A stretch of DNA of 64,000 nucleotides from Armatimonadota bacterium. Lineage in GTDB: Bacteria; Armatimonadota; Fimbriimonadia; Fimbriimonadales; ATM1. The stretch covers positions 1 to 64,000 of the forward strand of contig QEUM01000013.1 of NCBI GenBank assembly GCA_003577165.1, written 5' to 3'. The translations under genes were made by a program, and so were the position numbers. The notes beneath the pieces were generated by a model. The model saw nothing but the letters and a program-made list of their open reading frames with translations. It was not told where the DNA came from and ran no database searches. This document shows positions 9,501 to 17,492 of this stretch, one piece after another; position 1 is the stretch's first letter; each line of letters opens with the position of its first letter.

Positions 9501-10645
9501 GAAGGCGAGGGTTCTTCTGGACGTTCCTGCTCGCATTAGGCGTGTTCGGCGTCGTTTGCTTCATGGTTGCGCGGTTCACCCGCAACGACTACTCGGTGCG
9601 TCCAACGAGCCTTTCCTCGGAGCCCGGGGGGGCGAGCGCGCTCGCGGCGTTGCTGGCGGAAGCGGGCGTCGAAGTGAAACGCCTTTATCGCCCCATCATA
9701 CGGCCCGAGGACAACATCGGCATGGTCCTCTTGTTCCAAGGCGCCCCGACGTGGTGGGACATCTTGAGCATGAACATGGAGCAGAGCAGCGAGTTCGATG
9801 ATGTGCCCGTTCTGCTGGTTGCGATGGTGGGTGAAGAGGTTCCGAGCGGGACCGGGCGCTATCGTCAAAAGGTGCAAGTCAAGGCCATGTTTCCCGCGTT
9901 CGAGAAAGTGCGGGAGTTGGATGTTCCTTGGGATCCAGACATGGAGACCCCGGGGCCCGGCTGGCTGCCGAACGCGTGGACCGAAGAACCGGGGGACCCC
10001 GACATCATCGCAGTTCGCTCGACGTCGGACGATCCGCTCGTAAGGATATCACTGAGCGAAGGGCAGACGATCATCAACGTCTGGGAAGGATCGATCTTCC
10101 TGAATTCGCTCTTGGGCAATGCCGATAACGCCGAACTGCTCGTCTCGCTCATTAAGGCGCAACTCCCCGAAGGAACCGCTCTCGGACTGCCGGAGTATCG
10201 CTACGGTGTTGCGGCGCCGGACAATGTGTACACGCGACTCGGGCCAGCCGCATCGGCGTTCATGTTGCAGCTCGTCTTCGTCTTCTTCCTCATCGCGATC
10301 GGCGTAAACCTCCGCTTCGGGCTTCCGCCCACAGACCGTCCCGTGCGACCCGGAACGGGCGACTTCGTCAGCGCGCTCGGCAACGCTTTGATGCGCGGAC
10401 ACGCGACGGAGATCCTGCTCGACACAGAATTGAGACTTCTCGTTCGCAAGGCCGCGAGGAAGTTGAACCTCTCAGCGTCTCTCACCTTCGAAGAGCGGCT
10501 GGAGCGAATTCCGGGAGACGCGGGCCGAGAGATTCGCGCGATCGCTGCAGCCGCCAAGGGTAGGCCGGGCCGCCGCGAGGCGCTCGCGCATCTCAAGAAG
10601 CTTAGGGCCCTGGCGCCCCAATTCGACTCAGACCACAGAGCATAA
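9497..10645 (+). CDS. DUF4350 domain membrane protein
   Basis: The 382-residue protein starts at GTG overlapping the previous stop (GTGA). It has an N-terminal membrane helix (FFWTFLLALGVFGVVCFMV), then SSEPGGASALAALLAEAGVE, the DUF4350 signature resembling a GATase-like or integrin-I-like fold. A second helix (FMLQLVFVFFLIAIGVNLRFG) near residue 260 leads to a cytoplasmic helical tail. DUF4350 proteins commonly travel with DUF4129 and MoxR ATPase genes. Here the ATPase and DUF58 partners are absent from the cluster. Confidence 0.78.
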   Translation: MRRRGFFWTFLLALGVFGVVCFMVARFTRNDYSVRPTSLSSEPGGASALAALLAEAGVEVKRLYRPIIRPEDNIGMVLLFQGAPTWWDILSMNMEQSSEFDDVPVLLVAMVGEEVPSGTGRYRQKVQVKAMFPAFEKVRELDVPWDPDMETPGPGWLPNAWTEEPGDPDIIAVRSTSDDPLVRISLSEGQTIINVWEGSIFLNSLLGNADNAELLVSLIKAQLPEGTALGLPEYRYGVAAPDNVYTRLGPAASAFMLQLVFVFFLIAIGVNLRFGLPPTDRPVRPGTGDFVSALGNALMRGHATEILLDTELRLLVRKAARKLNLSASLTFEERLERIPGDAGREIRAIAAAAKGRPGRREALAHLKKLRALAPQFDSDHRA

Positions 10646-10652
10646 TCCGCCC

Positions 10653-11069
10653 ATGCGCACACTGCTCGTGCTCTCGTTCCTGCTCGCAGTTATCGTCGGC
10701 TGCGGAGAGAAGTCCGCCGACCCTTCCCAAGCAAAGGAGGCTGGCAAAACAGCGACGGCCGCCGAACCATCGCCCGGAGGCTCCGAGTCGCAGCTCAAAT
10801 CCGCATACGAGAAGGCGAAAGCCGCGTATGCGGCCAAAAGCCAGGACGAGAAACTGAAGGTCGAGTACGTGCAAGCGACCGTCAGTTATGCGACGGCCGT
10901 CATGAGCGGCGACGGCGCGCCGAAGGACAAGTACCCGCGCGCCCTCGAACTCTACGATGAGGCGCTCGCGATCGATCCGAAGAACGGCGAGGCCAAGGTC
11001 AACCGCCAACTGATCCTCGACATTTACGAGCAGATGGGCAAAGAGCCTCCGAAGCCTAAGGGCAAGTAA
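10653..11069 (+). CDS. Small lipoprotein with TPR-like helices
   Basis: The 138-residue protein starts MRTLLVLSFLLAVIVGCGEK, a lipoprotein signal with the lipid-modified Cys at about 17. It continues through a Ser/Gly linker into alpha-helical sequence with A-x-A-Y and ALELYDEALAIDPKNGEAKVNRQLIL, one to two tetratricopeptide-type motifs. It starts 7 bases after the DUF4350 gene and its stop overlaps the next start (TAATG). The context points to a scaffold role in the envelope, but the partner is unknown. Confidence 0.75.
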   Translation: MRTLLVLSFLLAVIVGCGEKSADPSQAKEAGKTATAAEPSPGGSESQLKSAYEKAKAAYAAKSQDEKLKVEYVQATVSYATAVMSGDGAPKDKYPRALELYDEALAIDPKNGEAKVNRQLILDIYEQMGKEPPKPKGK

Positions 11070-12913
11070 TGTCGTCGGAGCGGAGGGCGTTTTGGTCGCT
11101 CACTCTGCTTGCTGTCGTCCTCTCCTGCGTTCCCGTGCTCGTCGGGATCGCATCCAAGCCGGAGGGGGGGCTTTACTTCGGCGTCCAGACGAACCTCGAC
11201 GATCATGCCGTCTACGCGGCGTGGATGAAGCAGGCGCAGGAGGGTCGGCTGCTCTTCGAAAACCGCTTCACGACCGACGATCAGTCTGGACTCACATTCC
11301 ACGCTTACTTTTGGGCGCTCGGCAACCTCAGTCGCGTGACCGGAATTCCCGTCGCGATGCACGTGGGCCGGATCCTGTTCGCCCTACTGTTCTGTGGGCT
11401 GCTTTGGCGAACGATCGGCCGGTACAGCGCAGACCTGCGCGCTAAGTCGGTCACCTACGGTCTCTGTCTTTTCGGCGCCGGAGTTGGGTGGGCGGTGTTC
11501 AGGCAGTACGGAGTGGACTCTCCCATCGACGTGTGGCAGCCGGAGGCCTTCACGTTTCCTTCAATTCTCACCAACGGACTGTTCTGCGTGAGTTTGTGGC
11601 TGATGCTCGTGGTGTGGAACGCGATTCTCGATTCGCGTGAGTCGTGGAAGCCCGTGCTGCCGGGCGCCCTGGCCGCCCTGTTCTTGACGAACGTTCACAC
11701 CTACGATATGCTCACCGTCGGTCTCGTCTCAGTGGGGTTCGTCGTGAGTTGCATCTCCTCGCGCACCGCGATCGGGATCTGGGCCCTTCGCTGCGTTGTG
11801 ATCGCATTCGGAGCATTGCCCTCGCTGGCGTGGCACCTCTATGTGCTGTCCGTTGACCCTGTGTTCGCGGAGCGAGCCGCCACATTCACCCCTTCGCCGA
11901 AGTTTCTTTGGGTGCTGCTCGGATACGCTCCCCTCCTGGCGCTCTCGCTTCTCCACTGGGGTCGCGAGCGATTGGCCTGCAGGTCTTACAACGTGGTACT
12001 GGCGTCGGGAATCGCGCTCCTATGCGTTGTGCTCTTCGTGCTCACGTCAAGCCCAGAGCCAAACAGATTGCCGCTGCAGTTGGAAGCCTGGGCTGTTCTG
12101 TTTCTCGCCATGTGCGCCTCGTGCTGGTTCTGCAAGACGGACTCGCCTGCTCGCTCCCTTCTATATGCGTGGATGGCGCTTGGCCTCGTCGTGATTTACG
12201 CTCCGGGGCTGTTTCAGAGGAAGTTGGCGATGGGGCTGCAGATCCCGATCTGCATCTCTGCCGGCCTTGCCCTCTCAGAAGTGACGCGACGATGGGCTTC
12301 CTCCAGATTCGTTCCCGTTGGAGCCGTCGCGATTCTGAGCCTGTCGAGCATTCTCTGGATTCGAAAGGAACTCTTCGAGATTCGAAACAACCTGTCGAAT
12401 ACGACACGCCACGTCGTGTATCTTGCTCCGGACGAAGAGGAGGTGCTCCGACGCATCGGAGAAGGAGCAGAACCGGGCATGTTCGCACTCGCGTTTCCAG
12501 GTGCGGCCGCGAGGGTTGCGGAAGACGAATACGCCTTGGCGATCAATGACTTGAATCCGTACCTGGCCGGGTGGGGGGGGATGAAGGTGTACGCAGGCCA
12601 CTGGAGCGAGACGCCGAAATACTCAGAGAAATACTCCCGCCTCGTGGAGGAGTTCTACCTTCAGCGAAGCGCGACCACGGAGTCGAGAGTGAGGTTCCTC
12701 GCGGAGGCTGCGCCGCGAGTGAGCGCTGAGGAGGGCGATTCTAAGATCGTGAATGAGGTCGACGCCTACGCGGTCATCCCGATCGGCGAGTTCGCCTCAG
12801 CCGTCGGCATCGCGCCGCTGGAGGAGTTCCTGGAGATTCCGGGCGCAGAGCGCTTGTGGACCGGGGCGTCCCTCGCGCTAATTCGCTGCAGAACGCCGGC
12901 GGCGATCAGGTAG
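11069..12913 (+). CDS. Polytopic membrane protein, GT-C glycosyltransferase-like
   Basis: The 614-residue protein has about 12 hydrophobic helices and a soluble C-terminal domain. Just after the first helix comes GVQTNLDDHAVYAAWMKQAQ, an acidic motif in the first periplasmic loop, where GT-C enzymes (polyprenol-sugar dependent transferases) carry their catalytic Asp. The last ~170 residues (YLAPDEEEVLRRIGEGAEPG) resemble the soluble domain of DUF2298/GT39-like proteins. Substrate unknown. It is the last gene of the operon and its 3' end overlaps convergent ispH by 8 bases. Confidence 0.6.
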   Translation: MSSERRAFWSLTLLAVVLSCVPVLVGIASKPEGGLYFGVQTNLDDHAVYAAWMKQAQEGRLLFENRFTTDDQSGLTFHAYFWALGNLSRVTGIPVAMHVGRILFALLFCGLLWRTIGRYSADLRAKSVTYGLCLFGAGVGWAVFRQYGVDSPIDVWQPEAFTFPSILTNGLFCVSLWLMLVVWNAILDSRESWKPVLPGALAALFLTNVHTYDMLTVGLVSVGFVVSCISSRTAIGIWALRCVVIAFGALPSLAWHLYVLSVDPVFAERAATFTPSPKFLWVLLGYAPLLALSLLHWGRERLACRSYNVVLASGIALLCVVLFVLTSSPEPNRLPLQLEAWAVLFLAMCASCWFCKTDSPARSLLYAWMALGLVVIYAPGLFQRKLAMGLQIPICISAGLALSEVTRRWASSRFVPVGAVAILSLSSILWIRKELFEIRNNLSNTTRHVVYLAPDEEEVLRRIGEGAEPGMFALAFPGAAARVAEDEYALAINDLNPYLAGWGGMKVYAGHWSETPKYSEKYSRLVEEFYLQRSATTESRVRFLAEAAPRVSAEEGDSKIVNEVDAYAVIPIGEFASAVGIAPLEEFLEIPGAERLWTGASLALIRCRTPAAIR

Positions 12914-13850
12914 CGCGCGTTGCCTGCGCAAGAAGGTCTCGCGGCGGTATGAAAGTCATCTCCTCCCGAATCGTCTCCAAGACCTCCACGGTCGCGCCTT
13001 CGTTTCCGGCCAGCAGTTCACCAACGATCGCCTCCACCGAATCTTCCGGCGTCGAAGCTCCGCTCGTAACTCCCACCACGGGGTAGTCATGCTTCCAGGA
13101 GGGTTGGACCTCGGACGGTTCCAGCAACAGGTGCGCTTGAGAGCCACAGGATTCGGCAACCTCCTTCAAGCGGTTCGAATTGCTGCTGGTCTTGCTTCCG
13201 ACGACGAGCACTAAATCGCAGCGCTTCGCAAGTTCCTTAACTGCATGCTGGCGATTCGTTGTCGCGTAACAGATGTCTTCCTTCTGGGGTGTCTCGAGAT
13301 GGGGAAACCGCGCGCGAAGTCTGTCCATGATTCGATTGACTTCATCCACGCTGAGCGTCGTTTGCGTCAGCACTGCAAGTTTGCCTTCGGGAACGGCGAC
13401 GTTCTCCGCCTCCGCTTCATTGTCGACGAGGAACATTCGATCGGGCGCTTCGCCCATCGTTCCCTCCGCTTCGACGTGTCCGCGGTGACCGATGTAAAGC
13501 ATGGCGTAGCCTTGCGATGCGTATCGGGAGGCCTCCCGGTGCACTTTCGTGACGAGAGGACAAGTGGCGTCTATCACTCTCAGCCTTCGCGCCTCGGCTT
13601 CGCTTCGGACCTGAGGGCTGACTCCGTGCGCGCTGAAGACGACGGTCGCTCCTTCCGGGATCTCCGACACGTCCTCGACGAAAACCACGCCGCGCTTCTC
13701 GAAACTGCGAACGACGTGCTCGTTGTGCACGATGGCGTGACGAACGTAGATCGGGGCGCCGTGCGCCCTGAGCGCAAGGTCTACGACTTCAATTGCGTAG
13801 GCGACGCCGGCGCAGAAGCCTCTCGGTGCGGCAAGGATGATGCGATCCAC
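12906..13850 (-). CDS. ispH: 4-hydroxy-3-methylbut-2-enyl diphosphate reductase
   Basis: This enzyme carries out the last step of the MEP pathway, giving IPP and DMAPP with a [4Fe-4S] cluster. At 314 residues it is full length. The three cluster cysteines are in APRGFCAGVAYAIE (Cys 13), DATCPLVTKVH (about 96) and EDICYATTNRQ (about 195). Also visible are HNEHVV with the conserved His, the IGHRGHVEAEG motif and VVGVTSGASTPE near the end. It is a single gene, convergent with the membrane-protein operon. Confidence 0.97.
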   Translation of the reverse strand: MDRIILAAPRGFCAGVAYAIEVVDLALRAHGAPIYVRHAIVHNEHVVRSFEKRGVVFVEDVSEIPEGATVVFSAHGVSPQVRSEAEARRLRVIDATCPLVTKVHREASRYASQGYAMLYIGHRGHVEAEGTMGEAPDRMFLVDNEAEAENVAVPEGKLAVLTQTTLSVDEVNRIMDRLRARFPHLETPQKEDICYATTNRQHAVKELAKRCDLVLVVGSKTSSNSNRLKEVAESCGSQAHLLLEPSEVQPSWKHDYPVVGVTSGASTPEDSVEAIVGELLAGNEGATVEVLETIREEMTFIPPRDLLAQATRAT

Positions 13851-13944
13851 TGACTTCGCTACTCTACTCTACGTTCTGAGGCGCATCTTAAAAGCCGAAC
13901 TGGGCGCGAGTCACCCCGTGCCCAGTTCATCGGCAGCCGAACGA

Positions 13945-14928
13945 CTATTTCTCGCCCAACTTCCGGGCGTATTCCATATCCTGGAGGAGCGCCATGCCCT
14001 TGTATCCCACGACTTTGTGCACTTCGGTTCCATCATTCTTGAGGAAGCGAAGGTCGGGGATGCCGCTCACTCCAAACTGTTGGGCGAGCCCGGGCTGACT
14101 GTCGGTGTCGATATGGACGAACACGTAGTACTTTGAATAGGCTTGGAATTCTGGAGTCGGGAACACCTCACGGATGTACTTCTGACAGAACCCTCACCAC
14201 ACGGCCCCGAAGTCCACGAACACCATGCGGTTCGTAGCCTTCGCGACTTTGAGCCCCTCCTCCAGGCTCTCGTACCACTTGCCCGCTTCCGCCGGTGAGT
14301 ACTCCACCTTCTTCGCCCCTGCGGGCGCGTTGAAGGTGAAGGCTCCTTCGGCGAACGAACCATCCACTTGGAGGTCCTTCGAGAGAACGAGCACTTCTTG
14401 CGGTCCGTTCGCACCAGGAATGCTGAACGAAGCCGCCCGCGCCAACCCGGTCTTGGTGTCGATGTAGAGCGACACCGTCTTCCCCTTCGCGTCTGCGGTG
14501 AACTTCACTTCGGATGTAGCGACTCCTGAGACGTTTCGCTTCGCTCCGAGGGTGACGTTCTTCGCGGACTTGAATTGGTCGGCGATGAAGAAAGCAGCCC
14601 AAGCAGCGACGTCGTCCTTCGACAGCCTGTCGAGGACGTCTTTGACGCCGCCGGGACGCTCGGTGTATTCATTCGAATCGGCGAAATACTCCCAGATCGT
14701 CTTGCCGTCCGTGACGAGGACGCTTGCGGGAGTTTCGATGCGAATCATCCCGTCTCGGCTGAACTTAAGACTGTAGTGCTGTTCAGCGGCTGGGATCTTT
14801 CGCACGGTGAAGTCTACAGACAGGGCCTTCGCCTTCTGTAGAGAGGCAACGTGCTTGGCGAGCAGGTCCGGCGCCGTGGCGCCCTGAACGCCAGCGAGCG
14901 CGACCACCGCCGCGAGAATCGTAGTCAT
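13945..14928 (-). CDS. Candidate selenoprotein: LolA-like domain fused to thioredoxin, with in-frame TGA
   Basis: One frame of 328 codons is interrupted only by TGA at codon 245 (14194-14196). Residues 1-16 are a signal peptide. Residues ~20-200 resemble a LolA/DUF2092-like beta domain (KIPAAEQHYSLKFSRDG). Residues ~225-327 are a thioredoxin fold: MVFVDFGAVW, then TGA, then GFCQKY, with the cis-Pro in SGIPDLRFL (Pro 291). The TGA sits exactly at the first cysteine of W-C-x-x-C, so reading it as selenocysteine (W-U-G-F-C) restores a redox motif. AGGAGGAGC precedes the ATG. Expected location is the periplasm. The alternative is a Cys-to-stop mutation. Two gene callers' fragments would be 14194-14928 and 13945-14166. 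Confidence 0.75.
14163..14196 (-). promoter_or_regulatory. SECIS-like hairpin after the in-frame TGA
   Basis: Folding by eye on the minus strand: ACA-U-CC (14177-14172), loop GUGA (14171-14168), GG-UGU (14167-14163). This gives five pairs with one bulged U and a loop that begins GU, 22 bases after the TGA. Bacterial SECIS elements (for example E. coli fdhF) share a short stem with a bulged U and a loop starting with G, about 16-37 bases after the codon. This is form-based evidence; no program was run. Confidence 0.5.
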
Positions 14929-15119
14929 TTGCTCCTCCTACGTGTGTCGGCCGACAGATTCGGCACCGTATATTGTACACGTCCGAGGGGCGCCTGCGGA
15001 TTCGCCCGTTTCCTTCCCAGGCGGCCAGGCCGGGGCAACGGGCTGGGGCCGTTAGCCGTACGGGTGTATGCTTGGTTCGAAGCCTGGCTCAGGCCCAGCA
15101 ATTCTCGGAGGGTTTTCAC

Positions 15120-15674
15120 TTGCTTATCGTCGTCAGCCTCATTCTGGTCGTAGTCGCAGTCGGGTTCGCCGCCGTCTACAACTCCCTTGCCAAGATGCGA
15201 AACACGGTTCGAACCGCCTGGTCGGACATCGACGTGTATCTCAAGAGGCGAGCCGACCTCATCCCCGCCCTGGTCGAGACGACGAAGGGCTACTCAGGCT
15301 TTGAACGCGACACCCTGGAGGCTGTGACGCGAATGCGCTCCGGGGTGGCGGACAGTTCCCTCCCGCCGGGACAGAGGGCGAAGGCGGTGGGCGACCTCGA
15401 GGGCCGGCTCATCTCGATCCTCGCGATCGCGGAGCAGTACCCCGAACTGAAGGCGAGTGCGAACTTCCTGAAACTCCAGGAGGAACTCACGGACACCGAG
15501 GGGCTCGTCGCGAACGCACGTCGGTATTACAACGCCGCCGTCCGAGACTACAACACGATGATTCACTCATTTCCGAGCGGCCTCGTGGCGGCGCTCGGGG
15601 GCTTTCGGCCAGCCGAGTTCTTTAGCATCGAGGACAACGCGGAGCGAAACGCTCCCCAGATCGGGTTGGGATAG
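15120..15674 (+). CDS. lemA: LemA family membrane protein
   Basis: TTG 15120 is chosen because GGAGGG lies 7 bases upstream and it puts the membrane helix (LLIVVSLILVVVAVGFAAVYN) at the N-terminus. The longer upstream frame lacks homology. The 184-residue protein shows the LemA pattern: one helix then a helical bundle with VRTAWSDIDVYLKRRADLIP, LVETTKGYSGFE, YPELKASANFLKLQEEL and VANARRYYNAAVRDYN. Function is still unclear in the family. It sits directly upstream of a DUF2207 protein (TAG-ATG, no gap), the usual LemA partner. Confidence 0.93.
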   Translation: MLIVVSLILVVVAVGFAAVYNSLAKMRNTVRTAWSDIDVYLKRRADLIPALVETTKGYSGFERDTLEAVTRMRSGVADSSLPPGQRAKAVGDLEGRLISILAIAEQYPELKASANFLKLQEELTDTEGLVANARRYYNAAVRDYNTMIHSFPSGLVAALGGFRPAEFFSIEDNAERNAPQIGLG

Positions 15675-17492
15675 ATGAAACTGCGAATACTGCTCGTTGC
15701 GCTCGCGACCGCTCTGTTGGGCGGTAGAGTCGTCGGCCAACCTGACCTTTCGTTCGACCCTTATCCGTACCGCATCCTGAAGTTTCACGTGAAGATGGCG
15801 ATCCATGAGGATGGCGAGATCGCGGTAACGGAGAGCATCACCGTTCGATTCAACCAGTCCAGGCGCGGCATCTTCCGAAACATTCCCGTCGAGTATCCGA
15901 CGAAGACCGGGACGGTCCGCAAGATCTTCTTGACTGTCGAATCCGTGACCGACGAATACGGGAACGCGCTCACGCACTTGGATACGCGCGAGGGCGAGAA
16001 CCTCAACATACGCATCGGCGATGAGGACGTGTACCTCCCGCCCGGGACCGTGCTGACCTATGTGATCCAATACTCGGTCTTCGGCGCCCTCAACTGGTTC
16101 GACGACGACACCACTTGGGAGCCTTATGCGGAACTCTATTGGAACGCGACTGGTGACCAGTGGGACACAGTCATCGACGAGGCGACGGCCGAAGTGGAGT
16201 TCCCCGCCGCAAAGGACGCAACGCACGTGCGACTTCGCGTCTACGTCGGCCCCTACGGAAGCACTCTCAACGACACGGCCATCGGGCCAGTCGAGGGACA
16301 ACCCGGAAGGCAAACGTCCACGATGCTCTCGGTGGCCAAGTCTTCTGTCTCCATCCACCGCTTCGATCCGCTCGATCCGGCCGAGGGGATGACGATCGTG
16401 CTGAACATCCCCGCGGACAGCGTCGCTAAGCCGACATGGACGCAGTGGCTGATGCTCATGCTTCTCCCAAACCTGGGACTCCTCATTCCTCTGCCTGTGC
16501 TTCTGTTCACCCTCATCGTTTGGCTGAGGTATGGGCGAGACCCGGACAGCGGACCGATGGTCGTCCATTACGAACCGCCGGACGGGATCACCGGGCCGGA
16601 GGCGGGCGCGCTGCTCGACGAAACTGTGGACCGGCGCGACGTGGTTGCCGGCATCATCAGTCTTGCCGTCAAGGGCTACCTCGAGATCGAGGTCGGAGAA
16701 GAGACCGGGCTGATATGGAAGAACAGGCCATTTAGTCTTCGGCGCACGGGCAAGGCGCTGGGCACGGACCTGACAGATTTCGAGACCGACTTGCTGTCAA
16801 AGATCGTCGGCTCGGAGGGCGACCTGATCTCCGAGACCAACTTGAAAACTCGCGTTGGAGGGAACTACCAGTCGCTAACCAACTCCCTCTATCGGAGTCT
16901 CGTCAAGCGCCGATACTACATTCGCTCACCACAGGAGGCGAGAGGTCTCTGGATTGCTGCAGGAGTCGGGCTGATTGTACTGTTGGGAGTAATCGCGACG
17001 GTTCTCTCTCCGTACAAGGAGCCGTTTCCTGCGATCATCGGAGGCGCGGTCGGTGTCGTGATCGTCATCGCGTTCGCTCGTATCATGCCGAGGCGCACGA
17101 AGTCGGGTGCGAAGGCCCACGCCGCCGTTCGAGGCTTCGAAGAGTTCATCCGACGAGCGGAGAGCCAGGAACTCGAATGGAAATCGGAGAGGCAACCCGA
17201 CGCTCTGATGTTCGAGCAGTTCCTGCCGCACGCGGTGGCGTTCGGTCTCGTGGAGCAGTGGGCGCGCGCGTTTCAAGGAATCTTGGTGGAGCCGCCTCGT
17301 TGGTATCACGACCCGTACCAATCCCAATTCAACGCTCTGTACTTCTCGAACGCTTTGAGCAGCGCGACGCGGGACTTCTCGAGCGCTGTGACTCCTCCTC
17401 GGTCTTCCGGGGCCAGCGGAGGCTCCTCAGGATTCGGCGGGGGGGGATTCTCCGGAGGCGGGTTCGGCGGAGGGGGCGGAGGAAGTTGGTGA
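15675..17492 (+). CDS. DUF2207 membrane protein, LemA partner
   Basis: The 605-residue protein has a signal peptide, a large extracytoplasmic DUF2207 domain (RILKFHVKMAIHEDGEIAVT, FNQSRRGIFRNIPVEYP), a membrane helix near 265-285 and a second hydrophobic pair near 430-475. The tail is extremely Gly-rich with Ser and Phe, ending GGGGGGSW. This matches YciQ-like proteins that pair with LemA. The Gly-rich tail is typical of the family. It abuts lemA without spacing, and its last 66 bases overlap the convergent ilvC gene. Confidence 0.88.
   Translation: MKLRILLVALATALLGGRVVGQPDLSFDPYPYRILKFHVKMAIHEDGEIAVTESITVRFNQSRRGIFRNIPVEYPTKTGTVRKIFLTVESVTDEYGNALTHLDTREGENLNIRIGDEDVYLPPGTVLTYVIQYSVFGALNWFDDDTTWEPYAELYWNATGDQWDTVIDEATAEVEFPAAKDATHVRLRVYVGPYGSTLNDTAIGPVEGQPGRQTSTMLSVAKSSVSIHRFDPLDPAEGMTIVLNIPADSVAKPTWTQWLMLMLLPNLGLLIPLPVLLFTLIVWLRYGRDPDSGPMVVHYEPPDGITGPEAGALLDETVDRRDVVAGIISLAVKGYLEIEVGEETGLIWKNRPFSLRRTGKALGTDLTDFETDLLSKIVGSEGDLISETNLKTRVGGNYQSLTNSLYRSLVKRRYYIRSPQEARGLWIAAGVGLIVLLGVIATVLSPYKEPFPAIIGGAVGVVIVIAFARIMPRRTKSGAKAHAAVRGFEEFIRRAESQELEWKSERQPDALMFEQFLPHAVAFGLVEQWARAFQGILVEPPRWYHDPYQSQFNALYFSNALSSATRDFSSAVTPPRSSGASGGSSGFGGGGFSGGGFGGGGGGSW

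Noticed and set aside
14166-14194. Frameshift or two separate genes at the TGA in the thioredoxin fusion
   Set aside because: Both parts are in exactly the same frame with only the TGA between them, and the redox motif is restored if it is one residue.
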